From Lewinellaceae bacterium (GTDB taxonomy: Bacteria > Bacteroidota > Bacteroidia > Chitinophagales > Saprospiraceae), in the NCBI GenBank assembly GCA_020636005.1, contig JACJYR010000002.1, positions 372,001-436,000 on the forward strand: 64,000 bases of DNA, written 5' to 3'. This document shows positions 16,931 to 25,914 of the stretch, one piece after another. The notes below the pieces were generated by a model, which was given only the letters and a program-made list of their open reading frames with translations, was not told the origin of the DNA and did not search any database. The stretch's first letter is position 1; every line of letters starts with the position of its first letter. The translations under genes and the position numbers were made by a program.

Positions 16931-17518
16931 GGTTCGTTTTTTTGGTTTTTAAGATAACAGGTAAGGTGTTGGTTTCGGTGAGACAAGCCATCAATAAGCT
17001 AGGCGGCTTTTTGTTTGGGAAGGGGCGCAAGTTACGGTGATTTGGGGGGAAATGGGAATGGCCTGTTTATAGAACGTCGGGAATTGGCGGAGAATTAACG
17101 CTCGGAAAACCTGCTGTCCAACTATTTTCATAGGCTTTGGCCGAGATTGTTCAAAAAACTGTGTCATTTTCTCACAAGTGATTGATTGTGAGAGTGTGTT
17201 TTTTCAAAAACACACTTCTCTGAATAGCCTCTTTTGGCCAGCTATTTCAACTCCATCCTTATCGCCTCGATTAAAACCTCCGCCTTGTTTTTGCGTTCCA
17301 AGACCAGCCCTTCTTCCTTCCGGTTTGCATTTAACCGCTTGATCGCCTCTTTCCGATTTTTTTTCAAAATCAGTGCCTTTGCGCTGCCTGGCCAAATTCA
17401 AACTAAGCACGTTGAGTTGTAAAATGGGTCGGCCATAAGTTGCAATTTTGTGGCGTTAAAGCCCAAACAGCTTGGGCAAAGCTGAAAGAATACGAAAGCT
17501 GAAATCCAAAACTTCACC
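16931..17518. other. 588-base spacer with a possible gene remnant
   Basis: No complete gene is visible. On the minus strand, an open stretch from about 17394 down to a TAG at 17244-17242 encodes a highly charged helical peptide (LKKNRKEAIKRLNANRKEEG, later ERKNKAEVLIEAIRMELK). It has coding-like codon use but no convincing start, and a stop lies just upstream. It may be the 3' remnant of a lost gene. The rest appears non-coding and presumably holds the promoters of the divergent genes on either side. Confidence 0.4.
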
Positions 17519-18007
17519 ATGCAAACAGCCACCATCCATGAACTTAAAAAAGAGCTCAACCAGCTAAGGCCTGCCCAATTGGTGGACATCTGCCTCCAGA
17601 TGGCCAAATTCAAAAAGGACAACAAAGAGCTGCTCACCTACCTTTTGTTTGAATCGCAAAATGAAGCGGCCTATATCGAAAGCATCAAACATGAACTGGA
17701 TACTGAAATGGCCGAGGTGAAATCCCCCAGCGTGTACCTCGTCAAAAAAAGCCTCCGCAAAATTCTCCGACAGCTAGACAAATACATCCGCTGTTCCGGC
17801 AACAAACAAACTGAGGCCGAACTGCGCATGTACTTCCTGCGCCAAATAAAAGCGGCGGGGTTGCCCATCCACCGCAGCCAGGTTTTGTCCAATATTTACA
17901 ACGGGCAGTTAAAAAAGATAAAAAGCGCTGTATCGAAGCTGCATGAAGATTTGCAGTATGACTTTGGGCGGGAATTGGAGGAGGTTGGCGCAGGCGATTG
18001 GTATTAA
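17519..18007 (+). CDS. Conserved hypothetical protein
   Basis: 162 residues, soluble and mostly helical, starting MQTATIHELKKELNQLRPAQ. It contains no catalytic motif I recognise. The composition (Lys/Glu/Leu-rich helices, Cys pair at IRCSGNKQ) and length look like a small conserved Bacteroidota family of unknown role. It is a single gene, convergent with the HNH gene at 18445-19183. Confidence 0.7.
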   Translation: MQTATIHELKKELNQLRPAQLVDICLQMAKFKKDNKELLTYLLFESQNEAAYIESIKHELDTEMAEVKSPSVYLVKKSLRKILRQLDKYIRCSGNKQTEAELRMYFLRQIKAAGLPIHRSQVLSNIYNGQLKKIKSAVSKLHEDLQYDFGRELEEVGAGDWY

Positions 18008-18444
18008 TTTTTGGATTTTCCTGGTTTAATATCTGACCTTTCGCAGGTCAGGAATTTTCAAATGTGAAAAATTATCCTGAGGGCGCTGGATTTTACCTTT
18101 GCCCTTGTTTCTGTATCAAAAATAAGGACGATGAAAAATCCACAGCTATTAAATGGGCGGGGGTTTCAAGGGCTTGTTGATAAAATATTACACACTTATT
18201 GCCAGCTTTCAACGTCCCGATACCTTTGTCTAAAATCGTGGTACTATTTTCCCTTTCCAGCGAAGTGAAATAGTTATTTTTCCTGTCTTCTTTCAATGAC
18301 CTAATGTTGCCGGGAAAAAAATCTTGTAACTCTCCGGGGCAAAGGGCGCATAAAGGATAATAGGTGTTCCTTCTGTTTACTCTCCACTTTTAGAAGGCTG
18401 TATTTTTTTATAAATCAGAAAATTTGCCCATGGCCAACATACTA
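18008..18444. other. 437-base spacer with a candidate small ORF
   Basis: On the plus strand an exact -7 motif TACCTTTG (18094-18101) stands 29 bases before an ATG at 18131, which opens a 45-codon frame to a TGA at 18268 (starts MKNPQLLNGRGFQG, ends YYFPFPAK). On the minus strand a competing 67-codon frame covers 18093-18296. Neither resembles a family I know, and they cannot both be typical genes. The space is the convergent region behind a Septu-like defence pair. Confidence 0.3.
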
Positions 18445-19183
18445 TTAAACCAAGTCAGGAAAATTTGAACGGACCATCAACGAATAAATACTTTGCAACT
18501 GGCCAAGCTTTTTAAAATGAGCTTTGGCTTCTGTAGCAGCGAGGCTTCGGCCCCTGGCAACTTTGGCCAAAGTATCCAGTATTTTCCAGTATTCCAGCCG
18601 ATTATCTTCTAATTTTTTTCTATCCAAACCTGTCCGTTTGATGGTTTCCATTCCTTTTGCAGACCCATTTTTTGCCTTGATTACTTCCTGTTCAAAATAC
18701 AAATGATCATTTGGGTTTTCCCTGCCCGGATCAAGGATTAAACAATCTTCCTGTAAATGATCATCATTATGTGACCTGGCTCTTTTAGTTTCATCGGTTA
18801 CAGGGAAATAATTCTTTTTAAAAGATTGATTGCAGATTTGGCAGGAAAAATAGAGGTTGGAAAAGTCATACGCCAGCCAATAGTAGCCGGGCCTGGTCAG
18901 TTTGCCTTTGGTCATAATACTGAAACCAGTCTTTGGCCTGAAATGCTCCACGTCGCCATGGCTAATTATGGGCCACTCTTGCTTCACAAAAACAGCACTT
19001 GTCGTGCTGTGCTTTTTTCAGGGCATCTTTTACCGTTTTGTGGCCATAGATTTTTGGAGAAAACCTGAACTCACGGATGCCGTTGTCGTAGTCCGTTTTG
19101 ATTTGTTCCAACGCAGAATGCCCATCCCTACCTGTGTCTAAGATTGCTGGGACAGGGACTAGGGTTTTATCAATCCTTACCAT
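18445..19183 (-). pseudogene. ptuB: Septu-like HNH nuclease gene, frameshifted
   Basis: The protein is split over two frames. The first (19183 to 18962) encodes 73 residues ending CCFCEARVAHN then TAG; the second (about 18987 to 18445) continues with HGDVEHFRPK, then SCQICNQSFKKNYFP. Joined, they give a normal PtuB/TIGR02646-type HNH nuclease of about 240 residues with its Cys pairs, the GDVEHFRPK catalytic block and the CxxCN zinc motif. Removing one A at 18966-18967 restores the frame (CAT-ATT-AGC-CAT-GGC). There is no homopolymer or slippery heptamer. The start lies 14 bases inside the end of the ATPase gene, as expected for a ptuAB operon. It is a decayed gene or a sequencing error. Confidence 0.85.
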
Positions 19184-20483
19184 TTTGTTGCTTCTCGTAA
19201 TGTTTAGCTGCTTTTTGGATGATTTCCATCGCCTTTATGGCTTCGGGCGTTTCGCCCACCGGCAGTTCTACCAGTTCTTCTTCGAGTTTATCCAGTTCGG
19301 TTTCTTCTTTTTTGGTGCGCTTGTCCTTTTTCAACAGGGAGCGGCGGCGTTGGATTTTTTCTTCCGTTTGCGGTGGGCGGGCGCTGGGCAGCCCATATAG
19401 GTCGCTGGTGAGGAGTTGGTCAATGCGCCAGTTTTTTATCTCGTGTGGGTTTTGCTCTACCACCACATGATCCCCTTCTTTTTTCAATAAAATAATGTTT
19501 GCGTCTGGTGCAGACTGCAAAATCAAGGGGCTGTGGGCAGTGACGATGAACTGCGTTTTAGGGAAAGTTTCTGTCAAAAAGGAGGTCAGCTCACGCTGGA
19601 ACTGTGGGTGCAGGTGAAGGTCTATTTCATCCACCAACACCACCGCAGGTTCTGCCAATGGGTCGGGGCTATCGGGATATTCCTCGAACATCCGGCTAGC
19701 GAAGTCGGTCATCCAGGCGATGAGGGTTTTGTAGCCGAGGCTGAGGTCGTGGAGGTTGACCCAGCCATAGTCGGTGAGGAATTTGGCTTTGGGCCGCTTG
19801 CCTTCGAGGTCTATTTTGAAGTCGTGTACTTCGCCCCGGAAGAGTTTTTTGAGGATGGCAATTACTTTTTGCTGGCGTTCTGCATAATGGCCGTTTTCTG
19901 ACTTTGTGGCACGGTAGTCAATTTCGACCAACCATTCTTCGGCATTGAGCAAAGGAGTATTTTCATTGAAAAGAGTCATAGCTCGAAAATTCGATTTTGA
20001 CTCAGTCATTGAAGAGACGCTAATATGGCGAGACGCTCCATATCCAAAACAAACTATTTTAGTAGGAATTTGTGCTTGTAAATTTTCGGACTCATCACGT
20101 GAATCATAACCAGTAGCATCAGTCTTTTCAATTGTACTAAAGATGACTTTCCCTTTTTTATTTATTCTTTCAGATAGCCCAACTTTAAAGATGTTTTCAA
20201 ATTCACTGGCAATTAGTGCATCATGGTTTAAGTCTCTCCTAAAGTAATCAAAACCGAAAAGTGTTCCGATATTATCTAACCAGGAAGGCATGGCTTCAAC
20301 TACTAAACTTCGCAAAACAGTGGTTTTCCCAACCCCATTTTCGCCAATTATTATATTCCAAAAACTAACCGTTCCATCGGGCTTTAAAAATTTGATGCTC
20401 TGCATTTTCCCAAAGCATCTTACGTTTTCCAATGTCAATCGCTTGAAATAAATTGGTACTCTTGCTAAATCTTTAAGTGGCAT
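19170..20483 (-). CDS. ptuA: Septu-like defence ATPase
   Basis: 437 residues, SMC/OLD-like AAA ATPase. Walker A is GENGVGKTT at 47-55; a signature-like segment is NLHDLSLGYKTLIAW; Walker B and D-loop are VVLVDEIDLHLHPQFQ near 310, followed by the switch His in IVTAHSPLIL. The C-terminal tail is a charged coiled region (RRRSLLKKDKRTKKEETELD). With the HNH gene immediately downstream this is the Septu type I layout (also found next to some retrons). No reverse transcriptase or retron RNA is seen on either side, so it is a stand-alone pair. In Septu the ATPase controls the nuclease; loss of PtuB would leave it idle. Confidence 0.85.
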   Translation of the reverse strand: MPLKDLARVPIYFKRLTLENVRCFGKMQSIKFLKPDGTVSFWNIIIGENGVGKTTVLRSLVVEAMPSWLDNIGTLFGFDYFRRDLNHDALIASEFENIFKVGLSERINKKGKVIFSTIEKTDATGYDSRDESENLQAQIPTKIVCFGYGASRHISVSSMTESKSNFRAMTLFNENTPLLNAEEWLVEIDYRATKSENGHYAERQQKVIAILKKLFRGEVHDFKIDLEGKRPKAKFLTDYGWVNLHDLSLGYKTLIAWMTDFASRMFEEYPDSPDPLAEPAVVLVDEIDLHLHPQFQRELTSFLTETFPKTQFIVTAHSPLILQSAPDANIILLKKEGDHVVVEQNPHEIKNWRIDQLLTSDLYGLPSARPPQTEEKIQRRRSLLKKDKRTKKEETELDKLEEELVELPVGETPEAIKAMEIIQKAAKHYEKQQNGKD

Positions 20484-20532
20484 TTTATTAGAATTAAGCC
20501 CCTAAATTACTCCCTTCTTTTCAAATAAAGCA

Positions 20533-20567
20533 AAAATGCCAGCGTCCAATCAGGACGCTAGCATTTT
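20533..20567 (-). terminator. Terminator of the tricorn-type protease gene
   Basis: On the minus strand AAAATGCTAGCGTCC pairs with GGACGCTGGCATTTT around a five-base loop, 15 pairs including one U-G, ending in a T-run. It lies 25 bases after the stop at 20593 and 50 bases before the ATPase start, separating the two transcription units. The wobble pair would be a mismatch on the other strand, which gives the direction. Confidence 0.8.
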
Positions 20568-20592
20568 CAGCATCAAATTCTCAGCTTCTCCC

Positions 20593-23500
20593 TCACGGCT
20601 TCAGCACCTTCTGCAACTCCTTCACCGCTGCCTCCAACTGCTGATCCTTGCCCTTGCTCACTGCTCCCGGTTCGTTCGGCACTTTTACGTCCGGTTCAAG
20701 TTGCTGGTTTTCCAGGTACTTGCCGTCGTTGCCGACCATGCCCACCTGCGGGATGCCGAACACCATGCCGTTTTGTAGTCCTTCCCACCAAACGGCGGTA
20801 CCGGTGCCTGGCACGGGCATCCCGACCAATTTGCCGATGCCGAGCGCCTTGTAGGTGTAGGGGAACATGTGCGCATCCGAGTAGTTGCTTTCGCTCATCA
20901 CCACAATGCTGGGACGGTGCCACTTGAAATGGGGTTCATTGCCCAGGTTTTGGCCCCGAGGCATGAAGGTCATGTACTCCTTGCCACTTAGGAAGGTGGC
21001 CAGATCGTCGTGCAGCCAGCCGCCGCCGTTGAAGCGGGTGTCCACGATGAGGGCCTCTTTGTTGGCATATTTGCCGAGGGCATCCTCATAGACCGTGCGG
21101 TAGCTGCCGTCGTTCATGCCCCGCACGTGCACGTAGCCGATTTTGCCGCCGCTCATGCTGTCCACCAATACCCGGCAGCGCTCTACCCAGCGCTGGTAGC
21201 GCAGTTCGCCCTCCTCCCCAAGGCTGATGGGCTTCACCACCTCCTCCCAGCGCTTTTTCGTAGCAGGGTCGTAGAGGGACAGCAGGGTGTTTTTGTCCTC
21301 CTTCCGGTTGAGCAGGCTGTGGTAGTTGGTCGTTGCCGCAATCTCCTGGCCGTCAATCTTTTCGATGACAGTGCCGGCCTTGATTTTCGAGCCGCTTTTC
21401 ACCACGGGGCTTTTCTCCATCACCTCCGCTATTTTCAGGCCGGGGCCTGTATAGTTGTCATCGTAAAACAGGCCGAGGGCGGCGGTCTTGTCGCCGTTTT
21501 CCGCTGTTGGGCGGTAGCGGGCGCCCGTGTGGGAGGCGTTCAGTTCGCCGAGCAGTTCGCTCAGCATTTCGGAGAAATCGTAGTTGTTGTTGATGTAGGG
21601 CAGGAAACGGGCGTATTCCTTTTTATAAAAATCCCAGTCCGTGCCCTGCAGGTCTATTTTGTAAAATTTCTTCACCACCTGCCGCCAGGCATGTTCGTAC
21701 AGGTATTGGCGCTCTACCGCTTCGTTGAGCACCATTTCACCGTTCACGCTGACGCCCTCCTTCTTGCCGTCCTCTATTTTTATTTGTGAAATCTTGCCGT
21801 CGGCCAGGACGAAAAGGGTCTTTCCTTCCTTGTCCATCTGGATGTCGCCGACACTTTTGGCGCCGAGTTTTGCCAGCATTTTGGTCTCTTTCGAGCGGAG
21901 TTCCGTTTGCCAGAGGTCAAAACCCTTCTCGAATTTGGCGAGGTAAAACAGCTTTTCGCCATCTTTTGACACCAGCGCATCGGCCAGGCGGGAAGAATGG
22001 ATCGTCAGGCGGGCCTTGCGATCTTCGATGCCGTCGAGGTCTATCCTGATGGGTTTTGTTATTTCTTTGTCTGTTGTTTTTTCCTCTTTCTTATCGTCTT
22101 TTTTCGCTTCGGCCTCTTTCTTTTTAGCCTCTTTTTCGGCATCGGTCAGCAGTTCGTAATCTTCTTTATTCAGGTTAAAAGTGTCGAAGGCCTCCTGGGT
22201 GAAAAACATAGCATATACATCCGCCTCGCCACCCCAACTGGCGTCGTTCTTCATGCCGTCCCGGTCGCTGAAAAAAGTCATCATCTTGCCATCGGCGGCC
22301 CAGCGGGGCTGAGCGCCACCGTAGCCGCTCTTGGTCAGGTTGAAAACCTCCTTGCCGCCCTCCGCACTCACCAGGCCGGCCTGCGTGATCCATTGGTTCG
22401 GTTGTAAAAACTCCACCAACAGCCACTTGCTGTCGGGCGACCAGGCATAGTGCTGATCGCCGTCGGAATAGGAGTAGTTCTTGTCGCCGGGCATGATGGT
22501 ACGAACGGCTTTCGTGGCCAGGTTTACCACCCGGATCGTGGTTCGCTCTTCGAGAAAAGCCACCTCTTTCCCATCCGGCGAATAGGCGGGTTGGAATTCC
22601 TCGGCAGGGGTTTCGATGACAGGAGTTTCCTTTAGAATGGTGGCGTTGAAAAAATATTTCTCTTCGTCCCTGGTCAAGGAAGTTTGATAGATATTCCAGC
22701 TACCATTGCGCTCGCCGGCATAGAGGATGGAGCGGCCATCGGGGCTGAAACTCACCGAGCGCTCCTGCTCCGGCGTATTGGTGATGCGGCGGGTGGTGCC
22801 TTCCTTCACCGAGGAGACAAACACTTCTCCCCGGTGAACGAAGGCGATCTCCTTGCCGTTCTGCGACAGGGCCATTTCAGCAATATCGTCGTTGACCGTG
22901 ACCGTTTTTTCCGGGTTGTAGCGGCCGTCGTTGATAACTTTTACGGAGATTTTTTTCGGTTGCCCACCTTCTTTCATCGTGTAAAGTTCGCCGTTGTAGC
23001 TAAAACAGAGGGTACCGTCGTTGGCCATGCTCAGGTAGCGGACGGGGTGCTTGTCGAGCGTGGTGATCTGCTTTTCGTTGCCACCGTTGAGGCCCATCTT
23101 CCAGATATTGAAGGTGCCGCTTTTTTCGCACAAAAAGTAAACGTCCTGCTGGTTGGGGGCGATGATGGGGTTGCGATCCTCGCCTTCGAAGCTGCTCAGT
23201 TGGGTGTATTTTTTTGACTTCAAATCGTACTTCCAAACATCCCTGGTCACGCTGGAAGTGTGGTGTTTCCTAAATTCATCCTCGTAACCCTTGCGATCAT
23301 GGAAAACGAGTACCGAGCCATCCGCACTGAACCGGGCATCCTCCGCAGGGGTAGTGATGATCTGGTGGGGCATGCCCCCTTTCACAGAAATCCTGTACAA
23401 TTCCGGCAGTACACCGCTCGGATATTGCTGGTTCGAAGCGGCATCCAGTTGGCTGGAAGTAAAGATAACTTCCTGGTTGTCAGTAGTAAAATCGCTGGGG

Positions 23501-23832
23501 TACTCGCCGGCGGAATGGTAAGTGAGCCGGGTGGATTGCCCGCCAGCGGCTGGCATGACGAACACATCGAAGTTGCCGTAGCGGTCGGAAGCAAAAGCGA
23601 TCTGTTGGCCGTCGTGCGACCAGACAGGGTTGGTATCATAGGCTTCATTCACGGTGAGGACAGTAGCCGTGCCTCCATCAGCTGCCACTTTGTAGAGGTC
23701 GCCTTGGTAGCTGAAAACAATGGTTTTGCCATCGGGCGAGATGGCGGCATTGCGAAGCCAGAGGGCTTCATTTTGGGAAAAAACTACTGTCGCCAGCAGG
23801 CACAGCGTCAGAAGGGTGGAATTTCTTTTCAT
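20593..23832 (-). CDS. Tricorn-type protease (beta-propellers, PDZ, S41 peptidase)
   Basis: The start at 23832 gives 1079 residues with signal peptide MKRNSTLLTLCLLATVVFSQ; codons upstream lack signal character. Residues about 25-620 form WD40-like beta-propellers with repeated FSPDGRSILY-type strands. A Lys/Glu-rich linker follows (KKEAEAKKDDKKEEK). Residues about 765-850 are a PDZ-like region and about 860-1050 the S41 peptidase: IGYVHVRGMNDGSY, VDTRFNGGGWLHDDL and nucleophile region ESNYSDAHMFPY. It degrades peptides in the periplasm or at the cell surface. Length and order match bacterial tricorn homologues. Confidence 0.92.
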   Translation of the reverse strand: MKRNSTLLTLCLLATVVFSQNEALWLRNAAISPDGKTIVFSYQGDLYKVAADGGTATVLTVNEAYDTNPVWSHDGQQIAFASDRYGNFDVFVMPAAGGQSTRLTYHSAGEYPSDFTTDNQEVIFTSSQLDAASNQQYPSGVLPELYRISVKGGMPHQIITTPAEDARFSADGSVLVFHDRKGYEDEFRKHHTSSVTRDVWKYDLKSKKYTQLSSFEGEDRNPIIAPNQQDVYFLCEKSGTFNIWKMGLNGGNEKQITTLDKHPVRYLSMANDGTLCFSYNGELYTMKEGGQPKKISVKVINDGRYNPEKTVTVNDDIAEMALSQNGKEIAFVHRGEVFVSSVKEGTTRRITNTPEQERSVSFSPDGRSILYAGERNGSWNIYQTSLTRDEEKYFFNATILKETPVIETPAEEFQPAYSPDGKEVAFLEERTTIRVVNLATKAVRTIMPGDKNYSYSDGDQHYAWSPDSKWLLVEFLQPNQWITQAGLVSAEGGKEVFNLTKSGYGGAQPRWAADGKMMTFFSDRDGMKNDASWGGEADVYAMFFTQEAFDTFNLNKEDYELLTDAEKEAKKKEAEAKKDDKKEEKTTDKEITKPIRIDLDGIEDRKARLTIHSSRLADALVSKDGEKLFYLAKFEKGFDLWQTELRSKETKMLAKLGAKSVGDIQMDKEGKTLFVLADGKISQIKIEDGKKEGVSVNGEMVLNEAVERQYLYEHAWRQVVKKFYKIDLQGTDWDFYKKEYARFLPYINNNYDFSEMLSELLGELNASHTGARYRPTAENGDKTAALGLFYDDNYTGPGLKIAEVMEKSPVVKSGSKIKAGTVIEKIDGQEIAATTNYHSLLNRKEDKNTLLSLYDPATKKRWEEVVKPISLGEEGELRYQRWVERCRVLVDSMSGGKIGYVHVRGMNDGSYRTVYEDALGKYANKEALIVDTRFNGGGWLHDDLATFLSGKEYMTFMPRGQNLGNEPHFKWHRPSIVVMSESNYSDAHMFPYTYKALGIGKLVGMPVPGTGTAVWWEGLQNGMVFGIPQVGMVGNDGKYLENQQLEPDVKVPNEPGAVSKGKDQQLEAAVKELQKVLKP

Positions 23833-23940
23833 GTTTAAAATGATTTTGATTTGGTTGGAAAAGAGGGGCGCAAGGTAGGGAAAGTTGCAGCAACGAAAGG
23901 AGGGGATGGTGTAAAATGGTTGGTTGTTTTTCATAAACGC

Positions 23941-23982
23941 AAAAGCCGCATGCCCCCACTCTATTCTGGACATACGGCTTTT
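23941..23982 (-). terminator. Terminator after the small membrane protein gene
   Basis: On the minus strand AAAAGCCGTATG pairs with CATGCGGCTTTT (one U-G) around an 18-base loop, followed by GCG. It lies about 40 bases after the stop of the gene at 24024-24257 and 110 bases before the next gene. Confidence 0.6.
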
Positions 23983-24023
23983 CCCTTAAAAACAAGTCTA
24001 ACTTAACCAGTTTATGAAATGGA

Positions 24024-24257
24024 TTACACCGCTTCTTTCATTGATTTTGTGCCTTGTTGCATCTTGACCATTTTACCCTCAGCTTTCACTTCTTTATTTT
24101 TAGATTTGAAACTGATCCCCATAATGGTGCTCATAAATATCGGGAAAGCAAGGATTGCCAGCCACCATTGGCCAACAAAACCGGCAACAATAATAATGGC
24201 CATCATGAGGAAATACCTCAACAACAAAGTATCCAGGGACAAACCGAAGAATTTCAT
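24024..24257 (-). CDS. Small two-helix membrane protein
   Basis: 77 residues. Two hydrophobic stretches (TLLLRYFLMMAIIIVAGFVG and WWLAILAFPIFMSTIMGI) indicate two membrane helices joined by a very short turn, followed by a Lys-rich cytoplasmic tail (KSKNKEVKAEGKMVKMQQG). Start ATG and flanking terminator support a real gene. A plus-strand open frame over the same region has no comparable features. Function unknown. Confidence 0.72.
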   Translation of the reverse strand: MKFFGLSLDTLLLRYFLMMAIIIVAGFVGQWWLAILAFPIFMSTIMGISFKSKNKEVKAEGKMVKMQQGTKSMKEAV

Positions 24258-24382
24258 ATTTCGCTAATTTTTAAAGGTGAAAAAATTAAGTACAGGGCAA
24301 AATTAGCGATACACATTTCGGGTGTTGATGAGCTTTGTCAGCCTTGAAAAGTGATTTTTGTCACGTACCCGGGCGTGCCTTT

Positions 24383-25138
24383 TTATAAAATCTTCGCTAC
24401 CTCGAAGTGCATACCGTCCAGCCGGGAGAAATGGCCGCCCCAATAGAAACCATTCTTGTTGGCCAGCGCCACGAGCTCCCGGACACAGCCTTTTTCGCCG
24501 ACCAGGGCAGGCACGCGGCCCAGGCCGTTCCATTCAGGATTGATGTCGAAGGCCGAGCCAAAGGCATGATTGCTCAGGACGCCCGGCCTGCCCCGCACAA
24601 AGCGGGGGACATACGAACCAGCATAAGTGAGCACCCGATCCATCAGTCCCGCCTTTTCCCAATCGTTGAAGAGGTTGACCAACTGTTTTTGCGCCAGGCG
24701 GTGGAATTGGATTTTGCCACTGGCCGGCACCCATTGGAAGCCTTTTAGCTGGGGGATTTCAACATAGACAATGTTCTTTTTGGCCCAATCGTCCGTGACC
24801 AGAATGGCATCGGTGCCATCATTGGCTGCCCGGTATTTAAAATTGCCGAAAATCCTGGCCCGCTGGCTGTTGCCGGTCAGGGGGTTGAAATTTGGCTTTG
24901 CCGGCCAGTCCCTGGCTTCCACCTGGTTATAACCTTTATTATAGGCAGCGAGATAGGTTTTCTCGCCCACGATACCGTCGGCACTGAGGCCGTTTTTTGA
25001 TTGGAAATCTACCGTCGCCCGGTGTGTTTTGGGGCCAAAGTCGCCATCCGCCGTGATTCCTGGATAGCCAATGCCGGAAAGGAAATATTGCCAGCGCACC
25101 ACCTGGGCACCTTTTGAGCCTTGTCTTATTGTTTGCAT
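24383..25138 (-). CDS. Peptidoglycan-binding domain plus M15 D-Ala-D-Ala carboxypeptidase
   Basis: 251 residues. Residues about 3-75 are a PG_binding_1 domain (QGSKGAQVVRWQYFLSGIGY, DGDFGPKTHRATVDFQ). Residues about 140-250 are an M15C (VanY/endolysin-like) peptidase: zinc ligands in SNHAFGSAFDINPEW and the closing GGHFSRLDGMHFEV. There is no signal peptide, as in phage-type endolysins, but no phage genes are near. It probably trims cell-wall peptides; an export route is not evident. Confidence 0.88.
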   Translation of the reverse strand: MQTIRQGSKGAQVVRWQYFLSGIGYPGITADGDFGPKTHRATVDFQSKNGLSADGIVGEKTYLAAYNKGYNQVEARDWPAKPNFNPLTGNSQRARIFGNFKYRAANDGTDAILVTDDWAKKNIVYVEIPQLKGFQWVPASGKIQFHRLAQKQLVNLFNDWEKAGLMDRVLTYAGSYVPRFVRGRPGVLSNHAFGSAFDINPEWNGLGRVPALVGEKGCVRELVALANKNGFYWGGHFSRLDGMHFEVAKIL

Positions 25139-25507
25139 TTTCAGTTGATTTGAGTGAAAAAATTAAGGCTGCAACTTAGTGCTATTATCTGTTTAAAGCA
25201 AAAGAAAAACAGGGAGTTACGAATAGGTAAAATGACAAGCTGGAAAGAAAAAGCCCGGTGCCTGAAAGGATTTGCCATTCCTGGGAACAAGGCAGGAAAA
25301 CGTTCTTTTTCGCCAAAAAATGAAAAATCACCTTCAAATGGCCGGAATCAGCAGCGCAGGAAGGGAAAACGACGAAATTATTGAAGGCATAAATTGGGTT
25401 TTCAAAGACCAGCAAACTATCTTTGCGCCCGTTTTTAGAGAATCCATTTGACTTGATGGCCTTTCTAAAATCAAAAATCCAATATCTAACATCAAAATTC
25501 ACTTAAC
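25139..25507. other. 369-base spacer before rplU
   Basis: The plus-strand promoter of rplU lies at 25394-25425. The remaining bases hold only short, low-quality open frames on both strands (for instance a Lys/Arg-rich 76-codon frame from 25154) that I do not accept as genes. Confidence 0.5.
25394..25425 (+). promoter_or_regulatory. rplU-rpmA promoter
   Basis: TATCTTTG (25418-25425) is an exact TAnnTTTG -7 element, with TTG at 25394-25396 spaced 21 bases upstream. Transcription would start near 25432 and leave a leader of about 75 bases before rplU. Confidence 0.65.
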
Positions 25508-25822
25508 ATGTTCGCAATCGTAACCATAGCCGGTCAGCAATTCAAAGTGACGAAAGGCCAGGAGCTTTTTGTCCACCGGTTAGAAGCCGCAGAAGGGGAT
25601 GCGATGACCTTCGACCAGGTCTTGCTGGTCGGGGACGACAACTCCACCACTGTCGGCATGCCGGTCGTGAAGGGCGCCAGCATCGGCGCTACCGTCCTTG
25701 AACCCCTTGTAAAGGGTGACAAGGTGATCGTTTTCAAAAAGAAAAGGCGCAAAGGCTACCGCAAGAAAAACGGCCACCGCCAGCAGTTCACCAAAATCAA
25801 GATTGATTCCATCACGGTTTGA
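25508..25822 (+). CDS. rplU: 50S ribosomal protein L21
   Basis: 104 residues, standard bacterial L21 length. It opens MFAIVTIAGQQFKVTKGQ and ends with the basic 23S rRNA-binding tail (KKKRRKGYRKKNGHRQQFTK). It precedes rpmA by 92 bases, the usual L21-L27 pairing. Confidence 0.98.
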   Translation: MFAIVTIAGQQFKVTKGQELFVHRLEAAEGDAMTFDQVLLVGDDNSTTVGMPVVKGASIGATVLEPLVKGDKVIVFKKKRRKGYRKKNGHRQQFTKIKIDSITV

Positions 25823-25914
25823 TGGGGTTTTGAACAATCCATTTTTAACTCAAACTGCCGCCCGCCTTTAGTTGGCATCAGCAAAGGCGACGGCACAAGA
25901 AAAAATTTCAGACA

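Noticed and set aside
18008..20592. Retron containing the ATPase/HNH effector pair
   Set aside because: No reverse transcriptase gene and no msr-msd-like RNA were seen on either side, so it is classed as a stand-alone Septu-like pair.
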